Shown: positions 24,386 through 32,233 of the stretch, one piece after another | How positions within the stretch are numbered: the stretch's first letter is position 1 | How the letters are laid out: the number at the start of each line of letters is the position of its first letter | DNA from: OCS155 cluster bacterium AG-422-J23 | GTDB lineage: Bacteria; Actinomycetota; Acidimicrobiia; Actinomarinales; Actinomarinaceae | Direction of reading: 5' to 3' | Assembly: GCA_003213625.1 (NCBI GenBank) | Contig: QCMT01000002.1 | Location: forward strand, 214,152 to 278,151 | DNA length: 64,000 nucleotides | Notes under the pieces: model-generated | Database searches by the model: none | The model's input: only the letters and a program-made list of their open reading frames with translations | What the model was told of the DNA's origin: nothing | Made by a program: the position numbers and the translations under genes

Positions 24386-26095
24386 ATGAAAAAGTATTCA
24401 ATATTGTTGATACTCTTTTTTACTTTTTGTTCTCAAACTTCAAGTAATGAAACGGTAGAAGAAGTAATTACCCCGACAACAGAGTTAATCATTGAAGAAA
24501 CAAAAGAAACTCCAGAGCTTTATGTGATGTTACTGTGGCATCAGCATCAGCCCTATTATCCTAAAGACACTGATGGAAACTTTTCAAAGCCATGGGTCCG
24601 ACTTCACGCAACAAAAGATTATCTTGATATGGTTGAAATGGTACAAGATTTTGAAGGACTTCGGGTTACGTTTAATTTGACACCAACATTATTGAATCAA
24701 TTAAATGAGCTCTCAAATGGATCTAGAGATATCTATTGGATTCATACAGAGGTTGAAGCTGACAAGCTTACAAACGAACAAAAAGATTTTCTAAGAGACA
24801 GATTTTTTGATATCAACTCAAGAATCATTAATACATATCCTCGCTTTGTTGAACTCAGAAACCTTAGACAAAATCCTGAAGACTGGACCACACAAGACTA
24901 TATTGATCTTCAAGTTCTATTTAATCTTGGATGGACTGATCCAAAATATCTATCATTAGACCCATTGAATAAGATTGTAGAAAAAGGTAGTAATTTTTCT
25001 GAAGCAGATAAAAAAATAATTCTTGAAATTCACAATGAGCTCATTGATAAAGTTATACCTGAACATCTTTATGCATATAAAAATAATCACATAGAGCTGA
25101 TTACGACACCATTTGCACATCCTATTTTACCCTTAATACATAACTCAGATTTGGGAAAAAGAGGAGATACAGTATCAGATTTTCCAAATAATACTTTTAA
25201 TTTTGAAGATGATGCGAGAGCCCATGTTAAGAAGGGAAAAGATATCTTTTTTGAAAATTTTGGATTTTACCCCAATGGCATGTGGCCAGCTGAAGGTGCA
25301 GTTGCCCAGGAAGTCCTCCAATATTTCAACGATGAAGATATTTCTTGGATAGCAACTGGACAAAACCCTTTAGAGAAATCACTAGATGTAAAAATTCAAA
25401 GATGGGTTGGAGGAGTAGCTTCTAAGCCAGAGTTATTATATAGACCCTGGAACACAGTTCTGTCTAATGGTGAAAAAATACCAATATTTTTTAGAGATAA
25501 TTATCTATCTGACAAAATGTTTGATTACTCAGAAAAAAGGTCTGACCTCTCAGTTAAAGAATTTGAAAATACGATTTTAAAATTACGTGAAAAAACTTCT
25601 GAGTTAGATTTTGTTCCAGTTGTTTCAATAATTGCTGATGGTGAAAATTTTTGGGAGAACTATCCAAATGATGGCATCGACTTTTTAAATGGAATGTATG
25701 GAGTCCTTACTAAATATGATTGGTTAGAGACTATAACTCCCAGTGATTATTTGAAAATGTATGGTGACAGTCTTGATACTATCGATGAACTTTATCCTTC
25801 ATCTTGGTTCCAACCAAATTTTGCAACCTGGATTGGTGAGACTGATGAAAATCAGGCTTGGGATCTTCTTTATCAAACCAGAATAGATTTTGAAGAAGCA
25901 AAAAAATCAGGAGATTACTCTGATGAACAAATAAACCAAGCGTACGAATACATGTTGTTAGCCGAAGGCTCAGACTGGTTTTGGTGGTATGGATTAGACC
26001 AAGACTCTACAGTTGATTACTATTTTGACCAAGCATTTAAAGACTTGTTAAAGATGGTCTACCTAAGTCTTGGTTTGGAAGAACCAGGTTTCTAA
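24386..26095 (+). CDS. Secreted GH57-family glycoside hydrolase (lipoprotein)
   Basis: 569 residues. It has a signal peptide with a lipobox-like FTFCS, then a GH57 domain: [52 protein letters not shown] (likely nucleophile Glu) and [13 protein letters not shown] (likely acid/base Asp). This is the alpha-amylase/alpha-mannosidase-like branch of GH57. Most GH57 enzymes studied are cytoplasmic and from thermophiles, so a lipid-anchored external one is notable. It could release alpha-glucosides for the importer encoded near 56-63 kb; that link is inferred. The stop overlaps the convergent DUF1289 gene by 4 bp. Confidence 0.85.
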   Translation: MKKYSILLILFFTFCSQTSSNETVEEVITPTTELIIEETKETPELYVMLLWHQHQPYYPKDTDGNFSKPWVRLHATKDYLDMVEMVQDFEGLRVTFNLTPTLLNQLNELSNGSRDIYWIHTEVEADKLTNEQKDFLRDRFFDINSRIINTYPRFVELRNLRQNPEDWTTQDYIDLQVLFNLGWTDPKYLSLDPLNKIVEKGSNFSEADKKIILEIHNELIDKVIPEHLYAYKNNHIELITTPFAHPILPLIHNSDLGKRGDTVSDFPNNTFNFEDDARAHVKKGKDIFFENFGFYPNGMWPAEGAVAQEVLQYFNDEDISWIATGQNPLEKSLDVKIQRWVGGVASKPELLYRPWNTVLSNGEKIPIFFRDNYLSDKMFDYSEKRSDLSVKEFENTILKLREKTSELDFVPVVSIIADGENFWENYPNDGIDFLNGMYGVLTKYDWLETITPSDYLKMYGDSLDTIDELYPSSWFQPNFATWIGETDENQAWDLLYQTRIDFEEAKKSGDYSDEQINQAYEYMLLAEGSDWFWWYGLDQDSTVDYYFDQAFKDLLKMVYLSLGLEEPGF

Positions 26096-26340
26096 TCCTG
26101 TAATTTCTGTTTTTTTAAAGGACTTGTTCCAGTCTCAACTTTTTCTTTATATGCTTTATCAAATGCTTTACGTTGCCACCCATCCATTCTGTTACGACTT
26201 ATTTCAATAACTTTTAATTGTTCTTCATCGTTATATTTTGACCATTCTTTAATTTCTTTTGATGTTCTTGAACACCCGTAACACAAATCAGTATCTGGAT
26301 CAGTCACACAAACATTTATACAGGGAGAGGTAATAGTCAT
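26092..26340 (-). CDS. DUF1289 small Cys-rich protein
   Basis: 82 residues with [22 protein letters not shown], the conserved Cys pattern (C-x3-C-x8-C-x2-C) of DUF1289, probably a metal site. Function in the family is unknown. It lies one base after the glycerate kinase gene, in the same orientation, so they are probably co-transcribed. Confidence 0.82.
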   Translation of the reverse strand: MTITSPCINVCVTDPDTDLCYGCSRTSKEIKEWSKYNDEEQLKVIEISRNRMDGWQRKAFDKAYKEKVETGTSPLKKQKLQD

Positions 26341-26341
26341 C

Positions 26342-27382
26342 CTATTTACCTATCTTTTTAGCCAATGTATATGCCGAATCTCTTAATGCTTTTTTTGAAT
26401 TTTTCATACCTTTATTACCTAATTCAAATGTATCTGTAAAGATACTTTCATCATTGTAGTCAAACTTGCCACCTAAAAAATAAGTCTGCCCAGTATGAAG
26501 CTTTAAAATCTCTCCAAGTACTTTTCCATTCATAGATGAAAAATCAAATTTTCCTTCACATAAGATCGCAATTTCAAAATCATTTATTTTACTTAATAGT
26601 TTTGTCTCATTTAAAAAGAATTGAGGACCTGAGATTATTTCACATCCAAGTACCTCACCCAATGCAAAACTTAAACCACCAGAGGCACCAGTTCCTTCTT
26701 TAAATGGATCCAATGAACTATCCATTTCATTAGAAAGTAAATTCAAAATTCTCTCAACATTTTTTTCCAAAAATTTAATTTCACTATTTGCCAACCCTTT
26801 TTGAGGTCCAAATACTTTAAAAGCATTGTTGTCACCAAGTAGTGGAATATTTGTATCGATTAAAACTTTTTTATTAACTTTTTTAAAACTCTCATTAATT
26901 TTTATATTGTTTATCAATTTGAAATCTTTTGGTTTTGGATCCTCTATTACATCTTCATTATTCAGAAAATCAATTCCCATTTTGCTGAGTAAACCTATTC
27001 CAGCGTCATTTGTTCTAGAGCCTCCCATTGACAAAATATCTACATCCTCAATAATTTTTGATAGGCATGATGTATTAAGATCTAAAGATAAATCATTAGT
27101 GTTTTTTATACCTATTAGCTGAGAGGTTTCAATGTATATATTTTTATTTACTTTTAAAGTCTCGACAGGCAACCATTTGCCAGAAAAATCTTGTTTCATA
27201 GACATCTGTTGTGTTTTAAAACCATATTCTTTAAATATCTCTGTTGAGTTCTCACCACCATCTGTAACTGGAAAGAATGATGATTTAATATTGTTATATT
27301 TAAATATCTTTTTTATCTCACCAATAACTTCATCGGATGTAAGTGTTCCAGAAAATTTATCAGCAAAAACAGCAATTCTCAT
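26342..27382 (-). CDS. glxK: Glycerate kinase (type 1, GlxK/GarK family)
   Basis: 346 residues. It phosphorylates glycerate to a phosphoglycerate, feeding glycolysis. Family motifs: FADKFSGTLTSDEV at the N terminus, PVTDGGENS, MGGSRTNDAGIGLLSKMGI (about residues 118-136) and GTGASGGLSFALG (about 228-240). A TAAACT hexamer lies 6 nt before the ATG, suggesting a leaderless start. It diverges from the transhydrogenase operon across 48 bp. Confidence 0.9.
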   Translation of the reverse strand: MRIAVFADKFSGTLTSDEVIGEIKKIFKYNNIKSSFFPVTDGGENSTEIFKEYGFKTQQMSMKQDFSGKWLPVETLKVNKNIYIETSQLIGIKNTNDLSLDLNTSCLSKIIEDVDILSMGGSRTNDAGIGLLSKMGIDFLNNEDVIEDPKPKDFKLINNIKINESFKKVNKKVLIDTNIPLLGDNNAFKVFGPQKGLANSEIKFLEKNVERILNLLSNEMDSSLDPFKEGTGASGGLSFALGEVLGCEIISGPQFFLNETKLLSKINDFEIAILCEGKFDFSSMNGKVLGEILKLHTGQTYFLGGKFDYNDESIFTDTFELGNKGMKNSKKALRDSAYTLAKKIGK

Positions 27383-27388
27383 CTTTTA

Positions 27389-27424
27389 AGTTTATTTATA
27401 TATAACTCTTAATAGGAATAAAAT
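27389..27424. promoter_or_regulatory. Divergent leaderless -10 boxes of glxK and pntAA
   Basis: The minus strand has TAAACT at 27389-27394, 6 nt before the glxK ATG. The plus strand has TAAAAT at 27419-27424, 6 nt before the pntAA ATG. Confidence 0.5.
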
Positions 27425-27430
27425 AAAATA

Positions 27431-28444
27431 ATGAATATTGGGTTTTTAACAGATGTTGATGGATATAGGGCTCCAATACACCCTGAATCTTTTGAGAAAT
27501 ATTCTATGGACCTGCATTTAGAAAAAAATATATTTGATTACCTTAATTATCCAGATTCTAAACAAGAAAATGTAAAGACTATTTCTAAATTAAGTGATTT
27601 AGATATTATCGCCTGCGTAGAAAATATTGAAAATAAAACAATTAAGGGTTTGAAGGAAGGGGCAGTCCTTATTGGCATATTTGATTTCGAAAAGATCGAA
27701 GAAATTAAAAAATTAAGACCTGATATCAAGATATTGAGTTTCTTCAAACTACCTAGAATTTCACGAGCTCAAAATTTAGATGCTCTATCTTCTCAAGCTA
27801 ACTTGCTTGGATACGCATCAGTTTTAAGAGCTGCAAAAGAGACATCTGATGTAGTACCAATGATGACAACTGCTGCAGGAAATATTCAACCTTCCAAGGT
27901 CCTGATTTTAGGAGTTGGGGTTGCAGGCCTTCAAGCAATTGCAACTGCAAAAAGACTTGGTGCTAGAGTTTGGGCTTTCGATATTAGAAAAGAAGCCAAG
28001 GATCAAGTGGAATCTCTGGGTGCTAAATTTGTAGAAGCCAACACTGAAGCACAAGACAGTGTTTATGCGCAAGAGGTCTCTGAAGAAGAAAATCAGAAAA
28101 TTCAAGAAGCATTAAAGAAACAAGTAATTGATAGTGATATTGTTTTAACATTTGCTCAAATACCAGGAAAAAAAGCACCTGTCTTAATCGAAAAGTCAAC
28201 CATTGAAAAGATGAAAAAGAATTCTGTGATTATCGATTTAGCAGCCGGTACAGGTGGAAACTGTGAAGGTACTGTGGTGAATAAAGTTGTTGAATTAAAT
28301 GGTGTAAAAATAGTTGGTGAAACAGACATTCTAAATTCCGTAAAACATGCAGCAACAAAGCTTTATTCGGAGAATGTTAGAAATTTAATCGAACTATACA
28401 TAGAGAACAGTAATGATGAGATTTTTACAGAGATGAGTTCATAA
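27431..28444 (+). CDS. pntAA: NAD(P) transhydrogenase alpha subunit, soluble part
   Basis: 337 residues, the NAD(H)-binding domain I of proton-translocating transhydrogenase. Shows KVLILGVGVAGLQAIATAKRLGARVWAFDIR (Rossmann motif about 158-188), RISRAQNLDALSSQAN and the GNCEGT segment. It works with the two downstream membrane subunits to move hydride between NADH and NADP using the proton gradient, supplying NADPH. The stop/start of the next gene overlap by one base. Confidence 0.94.
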   Translation: MNIGFLTDVDGYRAPIHPESFEKYSMDLHLEKNIFDYLNYPDSKQENVKTISKLSDLDIIACVENIENKTIKGLKEGAVLIGIFDFEKIEEIKKLRPDIKILSFFKLPRISRAQNLDALSSQANLLGYASVLRAAKETSDVVPMMTTAAGNIQPSKVLILGVGVAGLQAIATAKRLGARVWAFDIRKEAKDQVESLGAKFVEANTEAQDSVYAQEVSEEENQKIQEALKKQVIDSDIVLTFAQIPGKKAPVLIEKSTIEKMKKNSVIIDLAAGTGGNCEGTVVNKVVELNGVKIVGETDILNSVKHAATKLYSENVRNLIELYIENSNDEIFTEMSS

Positions 28445-28731
28445 TGGAAGCAACTTTCTTACTTACATTGTTAATAACTTTTTTAGCAAGCTTTATTGGA
28501 TACGAACTCATATCTAAAATTCCTCAGACACTACACACACCACTTATGTCTGGTTCAAATGCTATTTCAGGAATTACATTAATTGCAGCAATTCTGATAT
28601 ACCCAGAAGTAAGAGAATCTCAAATACTTCAAATTATCGTTTTAATTGCAATATCATTTGCAACCCTCAATATTGTTGGAGGGTTTTCAGTAACTGGCCG
28701 AATACTAGAAATGTTTAAGAAAAATGATTGA
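28444..28731 (+). CDS. pntAB: NAD(P) transhydrogenase alpha-2 membrane subunit
   Basis: 95 residues, three spans, with the family motif IPQTLHTPLMSGSNAISGI after the first span. The split alpha subunit (pntAA plus pntAB) is the arrangement common in alphaproteobacteria and many actinobacteria. It overlaps pntB by 8 bp. Confidence 0.94.
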   Translation: MEATFLLTLLITFLASFIGYELISKIPQTLHTPLMSGSNAISGITLIAAILIYPEVRESQILQIIVLIAISFATLNIVGGFSVTGRILEMFKKND

Positions 28732-30055
28732 AATAATATTATTGATCTCTGCTGTATTATTTATATTCGCCTTAAAGCTTTTTGGAAGACCATCAACGGC
28801 ACATAGAGCAAATTTATTTGCAATGCTAGCTATGGCATTAGCTGTATTTAGTGCCTTTAACTTTGATTTTTCAAAATATGATTCTGCTTTTTACATCACA
28901 ATTGTTATTTCAGGACTTCTTGGAGTTTTAATATCAAAACGAGTTCAAATGACACAAATGCCTGAACTTGTTGGTTTGTTTAATGGTTTTGGCGGAGGCG
29001 CTTCTGGTGCAATCGCATATGTTGAGTTATCTAATAGCTCCTTACCTTTTAATGATTATTTTGTAGCAATATTTTCAATGGTTATTGGAATGTTTACTTT
29101 TTCAGGAAGTCTTGTTGCAGTTATGAAACTCCGTGGAAAATTAAATAACTTTAGTTCAAAATTTGCCAATATATTTTCAGTATTTCTACCTGTCATTATC
29201 TTTATTCCAGCAGTTTTGGAAATGGACAATTTTGTAATTGAATTTATTATCCTAGTTGCACTAATTACTGGAATTATTCGAGTTGCTGTAATTGGTGGTG
29301 CAGACATGCCTGTAGTAATTGCTTTTCTCAACTCACTTTCTGGAATAGCAGCCATGTCAGCTGGATTTATAGTAAATAGTATTATCTTGATCGTAGCTGG
29401 TGCTTTGGTAGGTGCATCTGGAATAATTCTTACACTCCTCATGTGTGCTGCAATGAATCGTACACTTTTAGATGTTCTTAAAGGTGGTTTTGGTAATACA
29501 ACGATTAATAATGAATATGAAAAAGATCCAATTAGCACCTCTCCAGAAGATGTTGCAATTCAATTAAGCTATGCAGAATCTGTAGTTATTGTTCCTGGAT
29601 ACGGAATGGCAGTTGCACAAGCTCAAGCAGCTGTTAAAGAATTAACAAATACTTTGAAAGATAAAAATATTGAAGTTAAGTTCGCTATACATCCAGTAGC
29701 TGGACGAATGCCTGGGCATATGAATGTTCTTTTAGCTGAGGTAGACATTGATTATGAAGATATGTTTACTTTAGAAGATATAAATTCTGATTTTTCATCA
29801 ACGGATGTTGTGCTAGTTTTGGGAGCAAACGATGTTGTTAATCCATTGGCTAGAACTGATGAAGATTCTCCAATCTATGGAATGCCAATACTGGATGTAG
29901 ACCTTGCAAGACAAGTAATTGTTATAAAAAGATCTATGTCACCTGGTTACGCAGGTATTGCAAATCCACTATTTATTAACGATAATGCAAAGATGCTCTT
30001 TACCGATGCAAAAGAAGGTTTAGAAAATATAATCAAATCTTTTGAGCTAGTGTAA
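28724..30055 (+). CDS. pntB: NAD(P) transhydrogenase beta subunit
   Basis: 443 residues. About eight or nine N-terminal spans (to ~250) form the proton channel with conserved MPELVGLFNGFGGGAS. The C-terminal NADP-binding domain III has VVIVPGYGMAVAQAQ, VKFAIHPVAGRMPGHMNVLLAE and VLGANDVVNPLA. Completes a full-length three-gene pnt operon. Confidence 0.95.
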   Translation: MIEIILLISAVLFIFALKLFGRPSTAHRANLFAMLAMALAVFSAFNFDFSKYDSAFYITIVISGLLGVLISKRVQMTQMPELVGLFNGFGGGASGAIAYVELSNSSLPFNDYFVAIFSMVIGMFTFSGSLVAVMKLRGKLNNFSSKFANIFSVFLPVIIFIPAVLEMDNFVIEFIILVALITGIIRVAVIGGADMPVVIAFLNSLSGIAAMSAGFIVNSIILIVAGALVGASGIILTLLMCAAMNRTLLDVLKGGFGNTTINNEYEKDPISTSPEDVAIQLSYAESVVIVPGYGMAVAQAQAAVKELTNTLKDKNIEVKFAIHPVAGRMPGHMNVLLAEVDIDYEDMFTLEDINSDFSSTDVVLVLGANDVVNPLARTDEDSPIYGMPILDVDLARQVIVIKRSMSPGYAGIANPLFINDNAKMLFTDAKEGLENIIKSFELV

Positions 30056-30076
30056 TAAATTACAATAAATGAGATT

Positions 30077-30643
30077 GTGAAAACCCATACCAAAACATCT
30101 AAGTTTATACACTGGACATTTTCTTTGTTATACGCCTATGGAATATTTAAACAAGTAGAAGAATTAGATCAATTGAATAATCCGTCAATACTCATGGTTG
30201 AAATTGTCTTTGCTGGAATATTTTTGGGGATTGTTTTTATTAGATATTTCTATATGAAAGATGTTGATACTTTGTTAGGTGCCAAAGTTGAAATACCAAA
30301 AGGACATTTATTCATTGCTAAAACAATCCATAGGCTTGTTTATTTAACTTTAATTTTATTGCCAACTACAGGTTTGATTATTGCTGCTTTATTTGCATAC
30401 AGTCTTCCTGGCATTAACTTTGCGGTTGCAATTCATGAATTTTCAGCATTCCTTAGTTATGCATTGATCGGCATACATATAGTTGCTTCCATTTATTCAC
30501 GATTGAAAGGCGAGGGGGTATGGGACGCTATGGTTCCAATATGGAAAGAGAAAGAAAAAATAGATTCTGAAATTTTATCTAATTTAGAAACGATTGAAAA
30601 TAAAGTTTATAAAAAAACAGAAGAAATCTTCAAGATAAAATAA
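30077..30643 (+). CDS. Cytochrome b561-family membrane protein
   Basis: 188 residues from a GTG start, four spans. His residues in positions typical of di-heme b561: KFIHWTF, KTIHRLVYL, and IHEFSAFLSYALIGIHI. The family moves electrons from quinol or superoxide-linked donors across or along the membrane. It follows pntB by 21 bp and may be read through with it. Tail-to-tail with the next gene, one base apart. Confidence 0.85.
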   Translation: MKTHTKTSKFIHWTFSLLYAYGIFKQVEELDQLNNPSILMVEIVFAGIFLGIVFIRYFYMKDVDTLLGAKVEIPKGHLFIAKTIHRLVYLTLILLPTTGLIIAALFAYSLPGINFAVAIHEFSAFLSYALIGIHIVASIYSRLKGEGVWDAMVPIWKEKEKIDSEILSNLETIENKVYKKTEEIFKIK

Positions 30644-30644
30644 T

Positions 30645-31160
30645 TTACTTTAAAGATTTAGCAAGATTTAGTACTTCATGCATAGTATTTACAATTTCTT
30701 CTGGTTTGTAATATTTTATAAATAATATCTTTCTGGAATTTACAACAGTATCAGAAACTCTTAATCTTCTTAAAGTTTTTTGCGCCTCTTCAACTTTAGA
30801 GTCATTTCTTTCTATAAATAATTCTGTGAGATGCTCATCGTCACCGTCAATTTCACCCTTCCAATTGATTTTGATACCCATATCTAGGCTTTGTGGAAAA
30901 AATGCATAAAAAGAAACATACGTTGTTGAGGAACGACCATAACTTCTGGTAAAAACTTCTATTTCACACCTATATCCATCTATCTCTCCAAATATTTTCT
31001 TCTTTCTAAAGATATTTCTTGGAATATCAATCTGGAAATTCAAAATCTCTGAAACTTTTTCCAAGGCTTTATTAATTTTTCTATTTAACGTAATGATCAA
31101 CCATATTATTGGCGCTAATACGACTGCAATCACAGTAATTATTGATAGGATATCTTCCAC
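30645..31160 (-). CDS. Small single-span membrane protein, unknown
   Basis: 171 residues from a GTG start. One N-terminal span (about 5-25, IITVIAVVLAPIIWLIITL), then a soluble domain with alternating strands (FGEIDGYRCEIEVFTRSYGRSSTTYVSF). No family recognised. It begins 5 bases after the stop of the dehydrogenase gene upstream, so is probably in an operon with it. Confidence 0.62.
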   Translation of the reverse strand: MEDILSIITVIAVVLAPIIWLIITLNRKINKALEKVSEILNFQIDIPRNIFRKKKIFGEIDGYRCEIEVFTRSYGRSSTTYVSFYAFFPQSLDMGIKINWKGEIDGDDEHLTELFIERNDSKVEEAQKTLRRLRVSDTVVNSRKILFIKYYKPEEIVNTMHEVLNLAKSLK

Positions 31161-31165
31161 GACTA

Positions 31166-32209
31166 TTAAATGTTTTTGAATATGTATTTATTGAAGATGC
31201 TCATTTTGTCTATCCAGCTATCCTCATAAAAATAATTTACTGACGCTGCGACAGAGGATAATAATGCATTTCCATCTTGAGGAGTAAAACAATACCCTGT
31301 TAAATTATTATCTTTAACATGTAGTGATTCTTTTGCAATAATTCCATGTGATAATAGTCTTCCGTGATAACCATGATCTCTTCCAAATGAAAAAACTTTA
31401 TTTGAGGAGAGTTTCTCAGTGGACATTAAAAATTCACTATTCTCTAAGTCATCTGAAATATTTTCTAAGTTAATTTTTTCTTCAAAAGATAAATTAAACC
31501 ACAAAGTGTGCATGTATTGAGTTGGTAATTTGATTGCTGAAGAAAATAGATTTAAATCTTCTCCTTCTTGTTGAAATAATTCAAAAACATCTCTTGCATG
31601 ATGGGTTCCAAATTCCTGATTGTCATGTTTTGTAATTGTTGGAGAAGGTGAAAATGAATCGTTTTGGGAGACATCGTTAGCTCTTCTCAAACATACAAAA
31701 CGTCCTTCGTTTAGATCTCTGCTCTTATCTAAGGCAAACGTTTTTACTATTGAAGCAATATTGTGAGTATTGCAAGATGCTATTAAATATTTATTCTGTT
31801 CCTGATTCAAAGAATCATTATTTATGCCCCATGCAAAGAAAGGACCAAATCCATGTTCTGAACCTTGTGCCATAAATCTTTTTTCACCACTTAGTTTTGA
31901 ATATATTTCCTCCCAGTTTTTGTTACCAGCTGGGGTACAGTCTATAATTACCTGGCTATCCTTATAACTTTTTTCAACATCCTCGACATTAAATCCCATA
32001 GATTTAAAATCTTTTATTACATCATTGGTGGTTACAAGATTTGCACCCTTTCGAATTAAAGCCTCAACTTTTCCCTGTTCATCAGTCAGAGGGGTTCTCT
32101 TAAAGAAGTTGACGTTATCAACACCTAGCTCTTCTTTATGCTGAGCAAGTAGACCAATTAGTGGCTCACCAATTGTTCCTGTGCCAACGACTAATATATT
32201 TTTATTCAC
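31166..32209 (-). CDS. Type-II (archaeal-type) glyceraldehyde-3-phosphate dehydrogenase-like protein
   Basis: 347 residues from a GTG start. It has a Rossmann start NILVVGTGTIGEPLIGLL, IIDCTPAGNKNWEEIY, and IASCNTHNIASIV, which matches the catalytic SCNTT of archaeal GAPDH except that the second Thr is His. The overall length fits the archaeal/type II enzyme, not the common bacterial Gap. If active, it would interconvert glyceraldehyde-3-phosphate and 1,3-bisphosphoglycerate; the altered motif leaves the substrate uncertain. Leaderless TATCTT -10 lies 6 nt upstream, divergent from ppdK. Confidence 0.65.
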   Translation of the reverse strand: MNKNILVVGTGTIGEPLIGLLAQHKEELGVDNVNFFKRTPLTDEQGKVEALIRKGANLVTTNDVIKDFKSMGFNVEDVEKSYKDSQVIIDCTPAGNKNWEEIYSKLSGEKRFMAQGSEHGFGPFFAWGINNDSLNQEQNKYLIASCNTHNIASIVKTFALDKSRDLNEGRFVCLRRANDVSQNDSFSPSPTITKHDNQEFGTHHARDVFELFQQEGEDLNLFSSAIKLPTQYMHTLWFNLSFEEKINLENISDDLENSEFLMSTEKLSSNKVFSFGRDHGYHGRLLSHGIIAKESLHVKDNNLTGYCFTPQDGNALLSSVAASVNYFYEDSWIDKMSIFNKYIFKNI

Positions 32210-32215
32210 TATATT

Positions 32216-32221
32216 AAGATA
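32216..32221 (-). promoter_or_regulatory. -10 box TATCTT, leaderless GTG start
   Basis: On the minus strand TATCTT precedes the GTG at 32209 by 6 nt. The same 24-bp gap must also hold the ppdK promoter (AAGAAT at 32221-32226, 7 nt before its ATG, is a weak candidate). Confidence 0.5.
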
Positions 32222-32233
32222 AGAATATCAAAC

